Below, piece by piece: positions 35,627 through 44,069 of a stretch of 64,000 nt of DNA. The stretch lies in the NCBI GenBank assembly GCA_045601245.1, contig JAZRZH010000028.1:1-64000 (forward strand), written 5' to 3'. Within the stretch, counting starts at the first letter, position 1. Each line of letters starts with the position of its first letter. Under the pieces are notes generated by a model. The model did not search any database. It had not been told where the DNA came from and worked only from the letters and a program-made list of their open reading frames with translations. Source of the stretch: Cacconaster sp045601245 (GTDB lineage Bacteria; Bacteroidota; Bacteroidia; Bacteroidales; UBA932). A program made the position numbers and the translations under genes.

Positions 35627-37126
35627 TTATTTTGTCCAGGGACCGAATTTCTCGCCGCCGCCCCAGTTGATCTCAAATGCGGAGCCGTCCGGCTTGAAAA
35701 TGACGGGGAAGGTGTGCCCGTCGGAAGTGAACTTGTATCTGTTGCCCTTGTCGTGTATCAGACGGTGCTTCCAGCCCATTTTGCCGACAGTGATATAGAG
35801 TTTGCCGTTTTCAAGGGACACGGTGGCGTCCCCGAAAAGATCATCCTTGGTGTATTTGCCCGTGATCGAAAGATTTGAAGGAGTTCCCTTTGAGTATGGT
35901 ATGGTGAATCCAGTGCCGTTGCCTCCGCCACCGCCGCTGCCCTTCATCCAGGATTTGAGTTCGATGGCGCTGTAATCCGTTTCAGGCTCTCCGAGACAGA
36001 TATCAATGATACGGCGCATCAGCGCGAAACGCGGTCCGTTCGGCACTTCCGACCCGAAAAGCATCGCGATGCTGAGATTCTGCTCGGGCATAAATACACA
36101 CAGCGCGGAGTGGCCCCAGGTGGTTCCGGTATGGTAATATACCCTGTATTTGTGGTTCTGCTCGATATACCAGCACTGCCCGTACAGGGTTATCTTTTCG
36201 TCGGTCTGCGACGTGATCTGAACGCCTTTGTGGAGGTAATTCATCTGCGATTCGGAAATAAGTCTCCGACCCTCGGCGTTGATGCCTCCGGTCCTGTGGA
36301 ATTCCGCCCACCTGGAAAGGTCCGCCACGCTGCAGTTCACTCCGCCGGCCGGTCCGACAACGGTGAGCCAGTGCAGAGCGCGGTTCTCTCCAACGACCGG
36401 TTTCACGGCAATCGTATCCCTGCTGCGGTACATCGAATGCTGGACGGCAACATTTGACGCGGCGAGATATCCTTCCCCTCCGCAGGAAGAGGAGGTCATC
36501 CCCAGCGGCTCGAATATCCGCGTCCTGACATTCTCATCCCAGCTCATCCCGGATACCTTCTCAATGATTCTCAAGGCGATGAGAAAGGTCATATTGTTGT
36601 AGTGCATCCCGTCACGGAAACCGTATCTCGGCTCAAGGCGGCACATCATCCGGTATACGTCGTCGCGGCTGTAACCGACATTCGGGATATATGTTCCGGC
36701 CTGGCCCGCGAAGCCCAACTTGTGGGTCATTATATCCTTGACCAGCAGATTCTCCTCTACATATTTGTCAGCCATCTCGAAATCCGGCAGAATATCCTTG
36801 ACCTTGTCGTTCCACTTCACCTTCCCGCTCTCCACCATCATCGCCATAAGTGCGGAAGTGAAGGATTTGGATACGGACCCTATCTGGAAGACGGTATTCT
36901 CATCCACATTTCCGCTTTTGCCGCGTTCCTTCACTCCGTAGCCCCTGACCAGCAGCGGTCTGCCGTCCTTGATCACGGCCAGGCCGTAGCCCGGAATGTT
37001 CCAGTCTTTCTGAACTTTCAATGCGTAAGTGTTGATTTTACTGGCAACTGCCGCGCTGTCCTGCGCGTGGATGTCTGTGGAGAATCCGAGCAGCAGGATG
37101 GAGAAGATAAACAGTCTTATTTTCAT
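35627..37126 (-). CDS. Beta-lactamase-fold serine hydrolase 3, secreted, with C-terminal beta domain
   Basis: 499 residues from the ATG at 37124-37126; the longer frame begins with a TTG inside the promoter. The signal peptide ends in DIHAQ. The motifs are Ser84-Val-Ser-Lys87, YNN in MHYNNMTF and HTG in YYHTGTTWG. After the hydrolase domain a glycine-rich linker leads to a C-terminal domain of about 100 residues (ITGKYTKDDLFGDATVSLENGKLYI), similar to the DUF3471 type found in such hydrolases. It lies on the minus strand inside the amidotransferase-like array, between paralogues B and C, and is only a distant relative of hydrolases 1 and 2. Confidence 0.87.
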   Translation of the reverse strand: MKIRLFIFSILLLGFSTDIHAQDSAAVASKINTYALKVQKDWNIPGYGLAVIKDGRPLLVRGYGVKERGKSGNVDENTVFQIGSVSKSFTSALMAMMVESGKVKWNDKVKDILPDFEMADKYVEENLLVKDIMTHKLGFAGQAGTYIPNVGYSRDDVYRMMCRLEPRYGFRDGMHYNNMTFLIALRIIEKVSGMSWDENVRTRIFEPLGMTSSSCGGEGYLAASNVAVQHSMYRSRDTIAVKPVVGENRALHWLTVVGPAGGVNCSVADLSRWAEFHRTGGINAEGRRLISESQMNYLHKGVQITSQTDEKITLYGQCWYIEQNHKYRVYYHTGTTWGHSALCVFMPEQNLSIAMLFGSEVPNGPRFALMRRIIDICLGEPETDYSAIELKSWMKGSGGGGGNGTGFTIPYSKGTPSNLSITGKYTKDDLFGDATVSLENGKLYITVGKMGWKHRLIHDKGNRYKFTSDGHTFPVIFKPDGSAFEINWGGGEKFGPWTK

Positions 37127-37131
37127 ATCCG

Positions 37132-37186
37132 CAAAGTTACGGAATGATAGCAAAAAGTTCAAATAATGAATTATTTCGTAACTTTG
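37132..37186. promoter_or_regulatory. Divergent promoter pair between serine hydrolase 3 and paralogue C
   Basis: CAAAGTTACG (37132-37141) and CGTAACTTTG (37177-37186) form a perfect 10-bp inverted repeat, each carrying an outward -7 box TAACTTTG. The minus-strand promoter is complete (TTTG at 37160-37163, spacing 20). The plus-strand one lacks a good -33. The two overlap within 55 bp, so polymerase binding may be mutually exclusive. Confidence 0.75.
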
Positions 37187-37204
37187 AGGAAAATGACGAA
37201 AGTA

Positions 37205-39235
37205 ATGAAGAAAATTCTTTATTGTGCGGCTTCTGCCGTTATGTGCGTTTTTGCAGCAGTATCCTGTAAATCAGAGTTTCCAGAAGAAGAAGTAACAGTT
37301 CCTCAAGGTGATGTGGTGATTTCCGCATCATTCGAGCAGCCGCAGGCTGACACAAGGACCCACCTGAATTCTGACTGCAAGGTGCTTTGGGACAGCGATG
37401 ATGAATTCGCTATGCTCTCAGCGACGGGAAAGAGCAGATTCTCAATCATCAGCGGTGCCGGAACCGGTTCCGCCGAATTCAGCGGCACACTGAGCGGTGC
37501 AGCCCCTTACTATGCTCTCTATCCGTATTCGGATGACGCTTCCATAGTGGACGGCAAACTCAAGTTCACCCTGCCGCAGGAGCAGACAGCAACTGTCGGA
37601 ACATTCGGTTACGGCGCATCCCCGGCTCTGGCCACGATGTCCGATGCGGGCGTACCGGCGCAGTTCAAGAACCTCTGCGGTGTGCTTGAAGTGAATCTTT
37701 GCGGTTCTGCGGTCAAAATAACGAAGATTGCGGTCTGCGACCTCAATGGAACCCCTCTCTGGGGTGACTGCGAAATAACCCTCGACGGCAAGCAGGGAAC
37801 GGATGAGCAGACAATGACGGTCACGGGCGGCAGCAACGAGATAATCCTCAACCTCGAAAAGGAGACAAGTCTTCTTGCCAGCACACCAAGGTCATTATGC
37901 GTCGTAGTCCCGGCAGGTGCCTTCAGCAAAGGTTTTGCGGTCAAGGTGTTTGACAAATCCGGCAAGGCCGTCTCATTCATCTCCACCCAAAATCCGTCAG
38001 CCAGGGTTACCCGCTCCTTCATCTCTACTATGGACAAAGTGAAGATCAATACTAATATCGCAGAGCCGGTGGATACGCTGGCGCGCGGATATTTCAAGGA
38101 CCTGTTCATGGACGGTGGTGTGAACCTTACCAGCAGGAAAGAGTTATACGCAATGTCTTATATAGGATGGGATTATGACCTTATGGCCACCAGCGACTCG
38201 ATCTTCCAGTCCGGATTAGTCGTCGGCAATGATGACGACCTTAACGGAGTGCTCCTTTATCCGGACAATGAGCCGCGATACCGTATGATATATGTCAATG
38301 GAGGTTCTGCCGGTGCCCACGGCAAATCCCTTTCGAGCAAGGGCCGTGACAATTACAGGACATTCGTTAATAACGGCGGTTCATATCTCGGCAGTTGTGC
38401 CGGAGCTTTCGTAGCGGCGAAGGGCACCGAAACCGGAGACTGGACCAACTATCTCGGTCTCTATCCGGGTTATGCCCACAATACCGGAGTCCACGGTGAT
38501 TCTACCGGAATGTTTGTCCCTGAGGATTCGCCTCTGCTGCAGTATTATGATTTCGGAGGTGATTACTACGTCAAAGACGTCTATCACAACGGCGGATGCT
38601 ATGCTCCGATATCATCGGTTCCGTCAAAGACCGAGGGGCTGATGCTTTATGACAATCCGGGCAAGGCAATGCACAATAATTACAGTGTATGGGCATACAA
38701 GGCAAATAATACAAAGGGACGCGTGATATGCTGTGGATCGCATCCTGAAAGAGAACAGAGCGGCGAACGGCGTGACCTTTTCGCTGCAATGTGCAAGTAT
38801 GCCGTTGCCGGAAACGGACTGCCATCTTCCAAGGGGGTTCTTGGTAATGGAAGCACTAAGAAAATGAACAAGACATCAGGCCTTCCGGGCAGTGCCACAA
38901 TCGGTGACAAGCAGTATCATCATTTCAAAGTCACAATTCCGGAGGGAGGAGCGAAGAATTTCAAAGTAGAGATTAAGAATGACACCGGCAAGAATCTCAA
39001 CCTGACCCTCCGCAAGGGTAACCTGGCGTGGAGGACGGATGCCCAGTATCTGCTGGTGAATGATGGCGGCAACAAGACCCTGACTATTGACAGCCTGGAG
39101 GAGGGCACCTGGTACGTCGGAGTCTATTGTCCGGATGCACCGAAGGTGACCTGCGCCGTCGACAAATTTGCATACACCGGAGACAAATCGCTTCTCAACG
39201 GGGTTCCGTATACGATTTCAGTTTCCTGGGAGTAA
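37205..39235 (+). CDS. Fimbrillin-like / amidotransferase-like / PPC-like lipoprotein, paralogue C
   Basis: 676 residues from the ATG at 37205 (an ATG at 37193 is possible; anything earlier lies in the promoter). The lipobox is AAVSC with Cys21. Residues 33-285 form a fimbrillin-like (Mfa-like) region with the usual marks: ADTRTHL, LWDSDDEFAML, a GSAEFSGTL block and YYALYPYSDD. The amidotransferase-like domain begins at GYFKDLFMDGG (residue 295); Cys398 in SYLGSCAGAF and His513/Glu515 in GSHPE form the triad. A PPC-like domain starts near residue 563 (IGDKQYHHFKV) and ends in ISVSWE. Compared with A and B, the extra front module presumably anchors or displays the enzyme at the surface. The function is unknown. 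Confidence 0.83.
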   Translation: MKKILYCAASAVMCVFAAVSCKSEFPEEEVTVPQGDVVISASFEQPQADTRTHLNSDCKVLWDSDDEFAMLSATGKSRFSIISGAGTGSAEFSGTLSGAAPYYALYPYSDDASIVDGKLKFTLPQEQTATVGTFGYGASPALATMSDAGVPAQFKNLCGVLEVNLCGSAVKITKIAVCDLNGTPLWGDCEITLDGKQGTDEQTMTVTGGSNEIILNLEKETSLLASTPRSLCVVVPAGAFSKGFAVKVFDKSGKAVSFISTQNPSARVTRSFISTMDKVKINTNIAEPVDTLARGYFKDLFMDGGVNLTSRKELYAMSYIGWDYDLMATSDSIFQSGLVVGNDDDLNGVLLYPDNEPRYRMIYVNGGSAGAHGKSLSSKGRDNYRTFVNNGGSYLGSCAGAFVAAKGTETGDWTNYLGLYPGYAHNTGVHGDSTGMFVPEDSPLLQYYDFGGDYYVKDVYHNGGCYAPISSVPSKTEGLMLYDNPGKAMHNNYSVWAYKANNTKGRVICCGSHPEREQSGERRDLFAAMCKYAVAGNGLPSSKGVLGNGSTKKMNKTSGLPGSATIGDKQYHHFKVTIPEGGAKNFKVEIKNDTGKNLNLTLRKGNLAWRTDAQYLLVNDGGNKTLTIDSLEEGTWYVGVYCPDAPKVTCAVDKFAYTGDKSLLNGVPYTISVSWE

Positions 39236-39244
39236 TATCAACTA

Positions 39245-39277
39245 TTTGGATATCAAAGGATTTTTTTCGTAACTTTG
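39245..39277 (+). promoter_or_regulatory. Promoter of paralogue D
   Basis: TTTG (39245-39248), 21 bases, TAACTTTG (39270-39277), 19 bp before the ATG. The bases around the -7 box (TTTCGTAACTTTGA) repeat those before paralogue C, so promoter and gene were duplicated together. Confidence 0.75.
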
Positions 39278-39296
39278 ACAAAATCGTCGAAAGGTT

Positions 39297-41354
39297 ATGA
39301 AAAGAATCCTTTATTGTTCCGTTTCGGCCGTTATGGCTTTATTTGCAGTAGTATCCTGCAAATCTGAATTTCCAGAAGATACTATATCTGTTCCACAGGG
39401 TGATGTGGTGATTTCCGCATCATTCGAGCAGCCGCAGGCTGATACCAGGACATCCTTGGATTCGGACGGCAAGGTGTTCTGGAGCGAAGGTGATGAATTA
39501 GCGCTCATTTCATCTACAGGGAAAGACAAATTTTCCATCATCAACGGTTTCGGAACGGCTTCCGCCGAATTCAGCGGCACTTTGAGCGGCGCGGCGCCGT
39601 ATTATGCCCTTTATCCGTACTCTGAAAACTGCTCGCTCACGGACGGCAAACTCAAGTTCATCCTTCCGCAGGAGCAGAGCGCATCCAACGGCTCTTTCGG
39701 CAAGGGTGCATCCCCGGCTCTCGCAACGATGGCGGATGCCGCTTCTCCGGCACAGTTCAAGAACCTTTGCGGCGTGCTTGAACTCAACCTCTGCGGTACA
39801 GGATTGATGAAGTTCCAAAAAATCGAAATCCTCGATCTTGCCGGCACCCCCCTCTGGGGTGACTGCGAACTTGTCCTCGACGGCAAGCAGGGCACCAATG
39901 ATCAGACAATGACCATCACCGGCGGCAGCAACAGGCTTACCGTCAATTTGAACAAGCCGCTGGCTCTGATGGCGTCAACGCCGAAAGTCATTGATATCGT
40001 GATTCCCCAAGGTGCATTCAGCAAAGGTTTCAGTGTGAAACTCTTTGATGACGAAGACAATGCAGTAGCGTTCATCACGACCCAGAATCCTGCAGTGAAG
40101 GCAGTCCGCTCATTTATCACCAGTATGGACAAACTGAAGCTCGAGGCAATGCCTGTCGAGCCTGCGGATACTCTTGCAAGAGGATATTTCAAGCCTGTTT
40201 TCCAGGATGGAGGAGTTTATCTGACTTCCAATTATACACTCCCTGCCGCAGATTTCCTGGGATGGGAATTCGACAATATGGCCACCAACGGCAATACCTC
40301 GACAGACTCTCTCTTCCAGATGAGAGTCCTCTGCGGAGACGAAGACGACCTCAACGGCGCCATCCTTTACCCTGACAATGAGCCGCGCTACCGTATGGTC
40401 TATATGAATGGCGGCAAGGCAACCAAGCACGGAAACTCTCTCACTGCAACAGGACGCAGCCGTTATGTCACTTTCGTTAACAACGGTGGTTCATATGTCG
40501 GAACCTGCGCAGGTGCATATATCGCAAGTAACGGTACATCTTCCGGTAAGATCAGCCAGTATCTTGCGATTTATCCAAGTTATGTGATAGGTACCGGACT
40601 GAGTGATTCCTATACCGGAATGTTCGTACCGGAGGATTCACCTCTGCTGAATTATTATCAGTTCGGAGGCGATTTCTACATCGACAGCGTCCGTCACAAT
40701 GGAGGTTGCTATGCAAAGGAGTCGACTCTTCCTGCAAAGGGGGAAGTGCTCTGCTATTACGATTATCCGGCAAAGAAAATGCATCAGAATATGAGTATCT
40801 GGGCATACAAGGCCAATGATACGAAGGGTCGCGTGATCTGTTGCGGTTCGCATCCGGAGCAGGTAAGCAGCGGTGAACGTCGCGAACTTATGGCGGCTAT
40901 GATGCGCTACACCACAGACGGCAACGGAAAGGTCTCTGCCAAGGCGACGCTGATTAACGGCACTGCAAGGAAGATGGACCAGCTTTCGAGCGCCGGCAAG
41001 CCGGGCAATGCAAGGATAGGTGACAAGCAGTACCATCATTTCAAATTCACAGCTCCTGCAGGCGGTGTGAAGAATGTGAGAATCGAATTGACAACCGAAA
41101 CCACGAACAACCTTGTCCTTTCACTCCGCAAAGACGCTATTGCCTGGAGATCGGATGCCGATTATCTGCTCGCGCAGGCCGGCGGCAACAAGACCCTTTC
41201 CATCGATTACCTTCCGGAAGGAGTCTGGTATGTCAGCGTATATTGTCCTGACGGTCCGAAGGTCACTTCAAATGGCAAGAACAAATACACCGTTACCGGT
41301 GACAAGAGCGTCCTCAATGGTGTTCCATATACCATCAAGGCAACCTGGGAATAG
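39297..41354 (+). CDS. Fimbrillin-like / amidotransferase-like / PPC-like lipoprotein, paralogue D
   Basis: 685 residues with the lipobox AVVSC (Cys21). It has the same three modules as C. The fimbrillin-like part begins with ADTRTSL and FWSEGDELALI, the amidotransferase-like domain begins at GYFKPVFQDGG, the nucleophile lies in SYVGTCAGAYIAS, GSHPE gives the His and Glu, and the PPC-like domain starts at IGDKQYHHFKF. A stretch of about 44 bp near 39401 is identical to C near 37310 (encoding GDVVISASFEQPQAD), evidence of recent duplication. It has its own promoter. Confidence 0.83.
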   Translation: MKRILYCSVSAVMALFAVVSCKSEFPEDTISVPQGDVVISASFEQPQADTRTSLDSDGKVFWSEGDELALISSTGKDKFSIINGFGTASAEFSGTLSGAAPYYALYPYSENCSLTDGKLKFILPQEQSASNGSFGKGASPALATMADAASPAQFKNLCGVLELNLCGTGLMKFQKIEILDLAGTPLWGDCELVLDGKQGTNDQTMTITGGSNRLTVNLNKPLALMASTPKVIDIVIPQGAFSKGFSVKLFDDEDNAVAFITTQNPAVKAVRSFITSMDKLKLEAMPVEPADTLARGYFKPVFQDGGVYLTSNYTLPAADFLGWEFDNMATNGNTSTDSLFQMRVLCGDEDDLNGAILYPDNEPRYRMVYMNGGKATKHGNSLTATGRSRYVTFVNNGGSYVGTCAGAYIASNGTSSGKISQYLAIYPSYVIGTGLSDSYTGMFVPEDSPLLNYYQFGGDFYIDSVRHNGGCYAKESTLPAKGEVLCYYDYPAKKMHQNMSIWAYKANDTKGRVICCGSHPEQVSSGERRELMAAMMRYTTDGNGKVSAKATLINGTARKMDQLSSAGKPGNARIGDKQYHHFKFTAPAGGVKNVRIELTTETTNNLVLSLRKDAIAWRSDADYLLAQAGGNKTLSIDYLPEGVWYVSVYCPDGPKVTSNGKNKYTVTGDKSVLNGVPYTIKATWE

Positions 41355-41400
41355 GTATTCTTTCATAACTTTTGAAGAACAAAAACATTAATCATAATAG

Positions 41401-43437
41401 ATGAAAAGATTCCATTACATTTCTCTGGCTCTCGCCACTGTCCTTGCGACTTCCTGTCAGTATGAACAGCAGGAGATGCCGGAATTTAATGAGATTAACG
41501 GGGATGTTGTAATCTCTGCCTCTTTCGAGATACCTCAGTCAGATACACGAACATCTCTTTCAAGGGACGGGGACGGCAAAGTTCTCTGGAGCAAAGGCGA
41601 TGCATTCGCACTGCTTTCAACCACAAGCCGTGACAAATTCACCATTTCAAGTGGATACGATACCGGTTCTGCCGAATTTACCGGCTCTATCAGCGGCAGC
41701 GGCCCTTATTATGCCCTGTATCCATACTCCGATGAGAGTTCCATTGCGGATGGTGTTCTGCAGTTCAAGCTTCCGCAGATTCAGACCATATCAAAAGTCG
41801 GTACTTTTGATTCAGGTGCATCTCCAGCCATCGCCACTGTTTCCAACACTCTTGTTCCGGCACAGTTCAAAAATCTCTGCGGTATACTTGAAATCAACCT
41901 TTGCGGCAGTAGTATGAAGGTTTCTTCTATCGAGATCATAGATAATTCCGGAAAGGATATTTGGGGAGATTGCACTGTCGCTCTTGACGGCAAGCAGGGC
42001 ACTGATGAACAGACAATGACAGTCACGGGAGGCAGCAGCCGTATTATCCTCCAATTGCCGAAGGCGGTAAGCCTTCTTGCAGCTTCTCCTAAATCTTTCT
42101 GCGCAGTGGTTCCTGCCGGTTCATTCAGCAATGGCTTCAGTGTCAGGGTTTTTAATGACAAGGGCAATCTCTGCAGCCTCATCTCCACATCAAATCCTCA
42201 GGTAAAGATCAATCGCTCATCCATCTCTTCGATGAACAAATATAAGCTTACAAACAATATCAACGAGCCTGCCGACACTCTTGCGCGCGGATACTACAAG
42301 GATGTTTTTATGGACGGCGGCGTAAGACTGACCCACAGCACAAATCTTCCTGCCGTTAAGGATCTGCTCGGCTGGTCATTGGAGTACCTTTCATCAGATC
42401 AGCAGAATGTCCAGGACGCTGTTATCATCGGTGATGACGATGATCCTAACGGAGCTCTCCTCTATCCTGACGGCGAACCGCGCTTCCGTATGATCTATGT
42501 CAACGGCGGTAAGTCAATAGAACACGGCAGTTCCCTTGGCGCCACAGGCCGCTCGCGCATTGTGAATTTCGTTAAGAACGGCGGCGGTTATGTCGGAACG
42601 TGTGCTGGCGCACTGCTTGCCTGCAAAGGTTTTGACAGCCACAGTACCACCAGCGAATATCTCAATATATGGCCCGGTCACGTATACCATACCAACATGA
42701 GCAAAACTTACACCGACCATACAATCCTGAAGGGGTGCGCCCTTCTGAACTACTACAATTTCGGCGGAGATCTGAGGATTGACTCAGTATATCACAACGG
42801 CGGTTGCTATATGTCCGAATTCGACTACACTCCACCGACAGGCACCGAAATCCTGATGAGATACAAGAACGCCAACGAAAAGTCTGAGGGCAAGGTCAGC
42901 TGCTGGGCCTACAAGCCAAGCGCAAAGGAGGGACGCCGCGTGCTTATCGGCTCGCATCCTGAAAGCGTGACATCCGGTGAACGCCGTGACCTTTTCGCAG
43001 CGATGAGCCGCTATGCCACTGACGGCAATGGTATCGCTCAGGCTAAAGCCAATCTTTCAAATGGAGCGGAGAGGATTATGAACAAGACTCTTGCCGCTTA
43101 TGCCCCTATCGGTGACGGACAGTATCATTTCTTCAACCTCAAGATCCCTGCTGGTGCAAAGAATATCGAGATTGCTCTCAAGACCGAATATGAAGGCAAT
43201 CTTTATCTTTCTTTGAGAAAAGACGGTTCCGCGTGGTTGACCGAAGCTGACTACTTCCTGATCAATAAGGGTGACAAGACACTCAAGCTGGATTCTCTTC
43301 AGGAAGGCACCTGGAGCGTCGGAGTACACTGCCCGGACAAGCCGACATCTACTCTCAGCAACGGACGCTATGTATATAGCGACAATCTCGAGCCGGTAGC
43401 CGGTGTCAAGTATTCAATCAAGGCAAGTTGGAAGTAG
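41401..43437 (+). CDS. Fimbrillin-like / amidotransferase-like / PPC-like lipoprotein, paralogue E
   Basis: 678 residues with the lipobox LATSC. It has the same modules as C and D but is the most diverged of the three. The fimbrillin-like region contains SDTRTSLS and LWSKGDAFALL, the amidotransferase-like domain begins at GYYKDVFMDGG, the nucleophile is in GYVGTCAGALLA, the triad partner in GSHPESVTSGERR, and the PPC-like domain starts at IGDGQYHFF. The upstream box TAACTTTTG (41366-41374) has one T too many for a clean -7, so E may partly depend on the D promoter, 46 bp being the whole gap. A terminator follows at 43542-43572. Confidence 0.83.
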   Translation: MKRFHYISLALATVLATSCQYEQQEMPEFNEINGDVVISASFEIPQSDTRTSLSRDGDGKVLWSKGDAFALLSTTSRDKFTISSGYDTGSAEFTGSISGSGPYYALYPYSDESSIADGVLQFKLPQIQTISKVGTFDSGASPAIATVSNTLVPAQFKNLCGILEINLCGSSMKVSSIEIIDNSGKDIWGDCTVALDGKQGTDEQTMTVTGGSSRIILQLPKAVSLLAASPKSFCAVVPAGSFSNGFSVRVFNDKGNLCSLISTSNPQVKINRSSISSMNKYKLTNNINEPADTLARGYYKDVFMDGGVRLTHSTNLPAVKDLLGWSLEYLSSDQQNVQDAVIIGDDDDPNGALLYPDGEPRFRMIYVNGGKSIEHGSSLGATGRSRIVNFVKNGGGYVGTCAGALLACKGFDSHSTTSEYLNIWPGHVYHTNMSKTYTDHTILKGCALLNYYNFGGDLRIDSVYHNGGCYMSEFDYTPPTGTEILMRYKNANEKSEGKVSCWAYKPSAKEGRRVLIGSHPESVTSGERRDLFAAMSRYATDGNGIAQAKANLSNGAERIMNKTLAAYAPIGDGQYHFFNLKIPAGAKNIEIALKTEYEGNLYLSLRKDGSAWLTEADYFLINKGDKTLKLDSLQEGTWSVGVHCPDKPTSTLSNGRYVYSDNLEPVAGVKYSIKASWK

Positions 43438-43541
43438 ATTGTTCCCGCCGAAAGCGCGGATGGGATTTCGTCACTGTCGCTCCGACATCCCCTTTCCGCT
43501 GCCGCTAGGGCCCTTGCAAGTGAGAGGGTAGATCAGGCAAA

Positions 43542-43572
43542 GAGGCGTCCGCCGGAAGGCGGCGCCTTTTTT
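43542..43572 (+). terminator. Terminator after the amidotransferase-like array
   Basis: AGGCGTCCGCC pairs with GGCGGCGCCT around GGAA and runs into TTTTTT. The 100 bp between the stop of E and this hairpin are non-coding and GC-rich. Confidence 0.75.
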
Positions 43573-43629
43573 GTGTGTCCGCTGACCGCCGAAAGCTAGC
43601 TTTCGGACGGAACAGCGGACACACAAAAA
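43568..43629. repeat. Large inverted repeat with an inner 18-bp palindrome
   Basis: The outer arms TTTTTGTGTGTCCGCTG (43568-43584) and CAGCGGACACACAAAAA (43613-43629) match over 17 bp without error. Inside lies the perfect palindrome CCGAAAGCTAGCTTTCGG (43589-43606). It overlaps the terminator before it and the terminator after it. The structure goes beyond what a terminator needs. Confidence 0.85.
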
Positions 43630-43654
43630 GAGCCTCGCAGATGCGAGGCTCTTT
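43625..43654 (-). terminator. Terminator of tRNA-Ser
   Basis: On the minus strand AAAGAGCCTCGCA pairs with TGCGAGGCTCTTT around a 2-base loop, followed by TTTTTGTG. It lies about 20 bp past the tRNA 3' end. Confidence 0.8.
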
Positions 43655-43673
43655 GCTTGACTTTGGTCACTTG

Positions 43674-43761
43674 CGGTGAGGGGGGGATTCGAACCCCCGG
43701 TACCCTAATCGAGTACGTCAGTTTAGCAAACTGGTGGTTTCAGCCACTCACCCACCTCACC
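43674..43761 (-). tRNA. tRNA-Ser (anticodon GCT)
   Basis: 88 nucleotides with the long variable arm of class II tRNAs. The acceptor stem is GGTGAGG with CCTCACC, with discriminator G. The anticodon loop TTGCTAA sits on a stem CAGTT/AACTG, and the T-loop GTTCGAAT is standard. CCA is not encoded. It reads AGC and AGU codons. Confidence 0.95.
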
Positions 43762-43877
43762 GGGAGGGTTTGCTGACCGATTTGTCAAACAGGATTGCAA
43801 AGATAATGATTTTTCCAATTATCAAAAAAATAATGTAGGAAAGTGCAAATCCAGATTGACGATTTTTTTGATTTTTA

Positions 43878-43908
43878 TTTGCTAATTCAAAAAACTGCAC
43901 TACCTTTG
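43878..43908 (+). promoter_or_regulatory. tRNA-Pro promoter
   Basis: TTTG, 19 bases, TACCTTTG is a perfect match to the consensus, ending 10 bp before the tRNA 5' end. Confidence 0.85.
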
Positions 43909-43918
43909 CAGTCCCTAT

Positions 43919-43992
43919 CGGGATGTGGCGCAGTTGGCTAGCGCACTTGCTTTGGGAGCAAGGGGTCCTCCGTTCGAGTCGGAGTATCCCGA
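43919..43992 (+). tRNA. tRNA-Pro (anticodon TGG)
   Basis: 74 nucleotides. The acceptor stem is CGGGATG with TATCCCG, with discriminator A. The anticodon stem CTTGC/GCAAG carries the loop TTTGGGA with TGG at positions 34-36, and the T-arm contains GTTCGAGTC. CCA is not encoded. It is followed directly by a strong terminator. Confidence 0.95.
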
Positions 43993-43997
43993 CAGAA

Positions 43998-44032
43998 AAG
44001 GGGTAGCGGAAAACCGCTGCCCCTTGTTTTTT
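43998..44032 (+). terminator. tRNA-Pro terminator
   Basis: AAGGGGTAGCGG pairs with CCGCTGCCCCTT around AAAA, with TTTTTT close behind. Confidence 0.85.
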
Positions 44033-44069
44033 GCTCCAGGTCTTGCTCAGGCTATCTCTTCTGGTATCA

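Noticed and set aside
34648..35676. A 342-codon minus-strand frame across paralogue B and the following gap
   Set aside because: It is antisense to a gene with clear catalytic motifs, and the translation shows no family features.
43674..43992. The tRNA genes as attachment sites of an integrated element
   Set aside because: No integrase gene and no direct repeat of either tRNA 3' end was seen on the other side of the accessory region.
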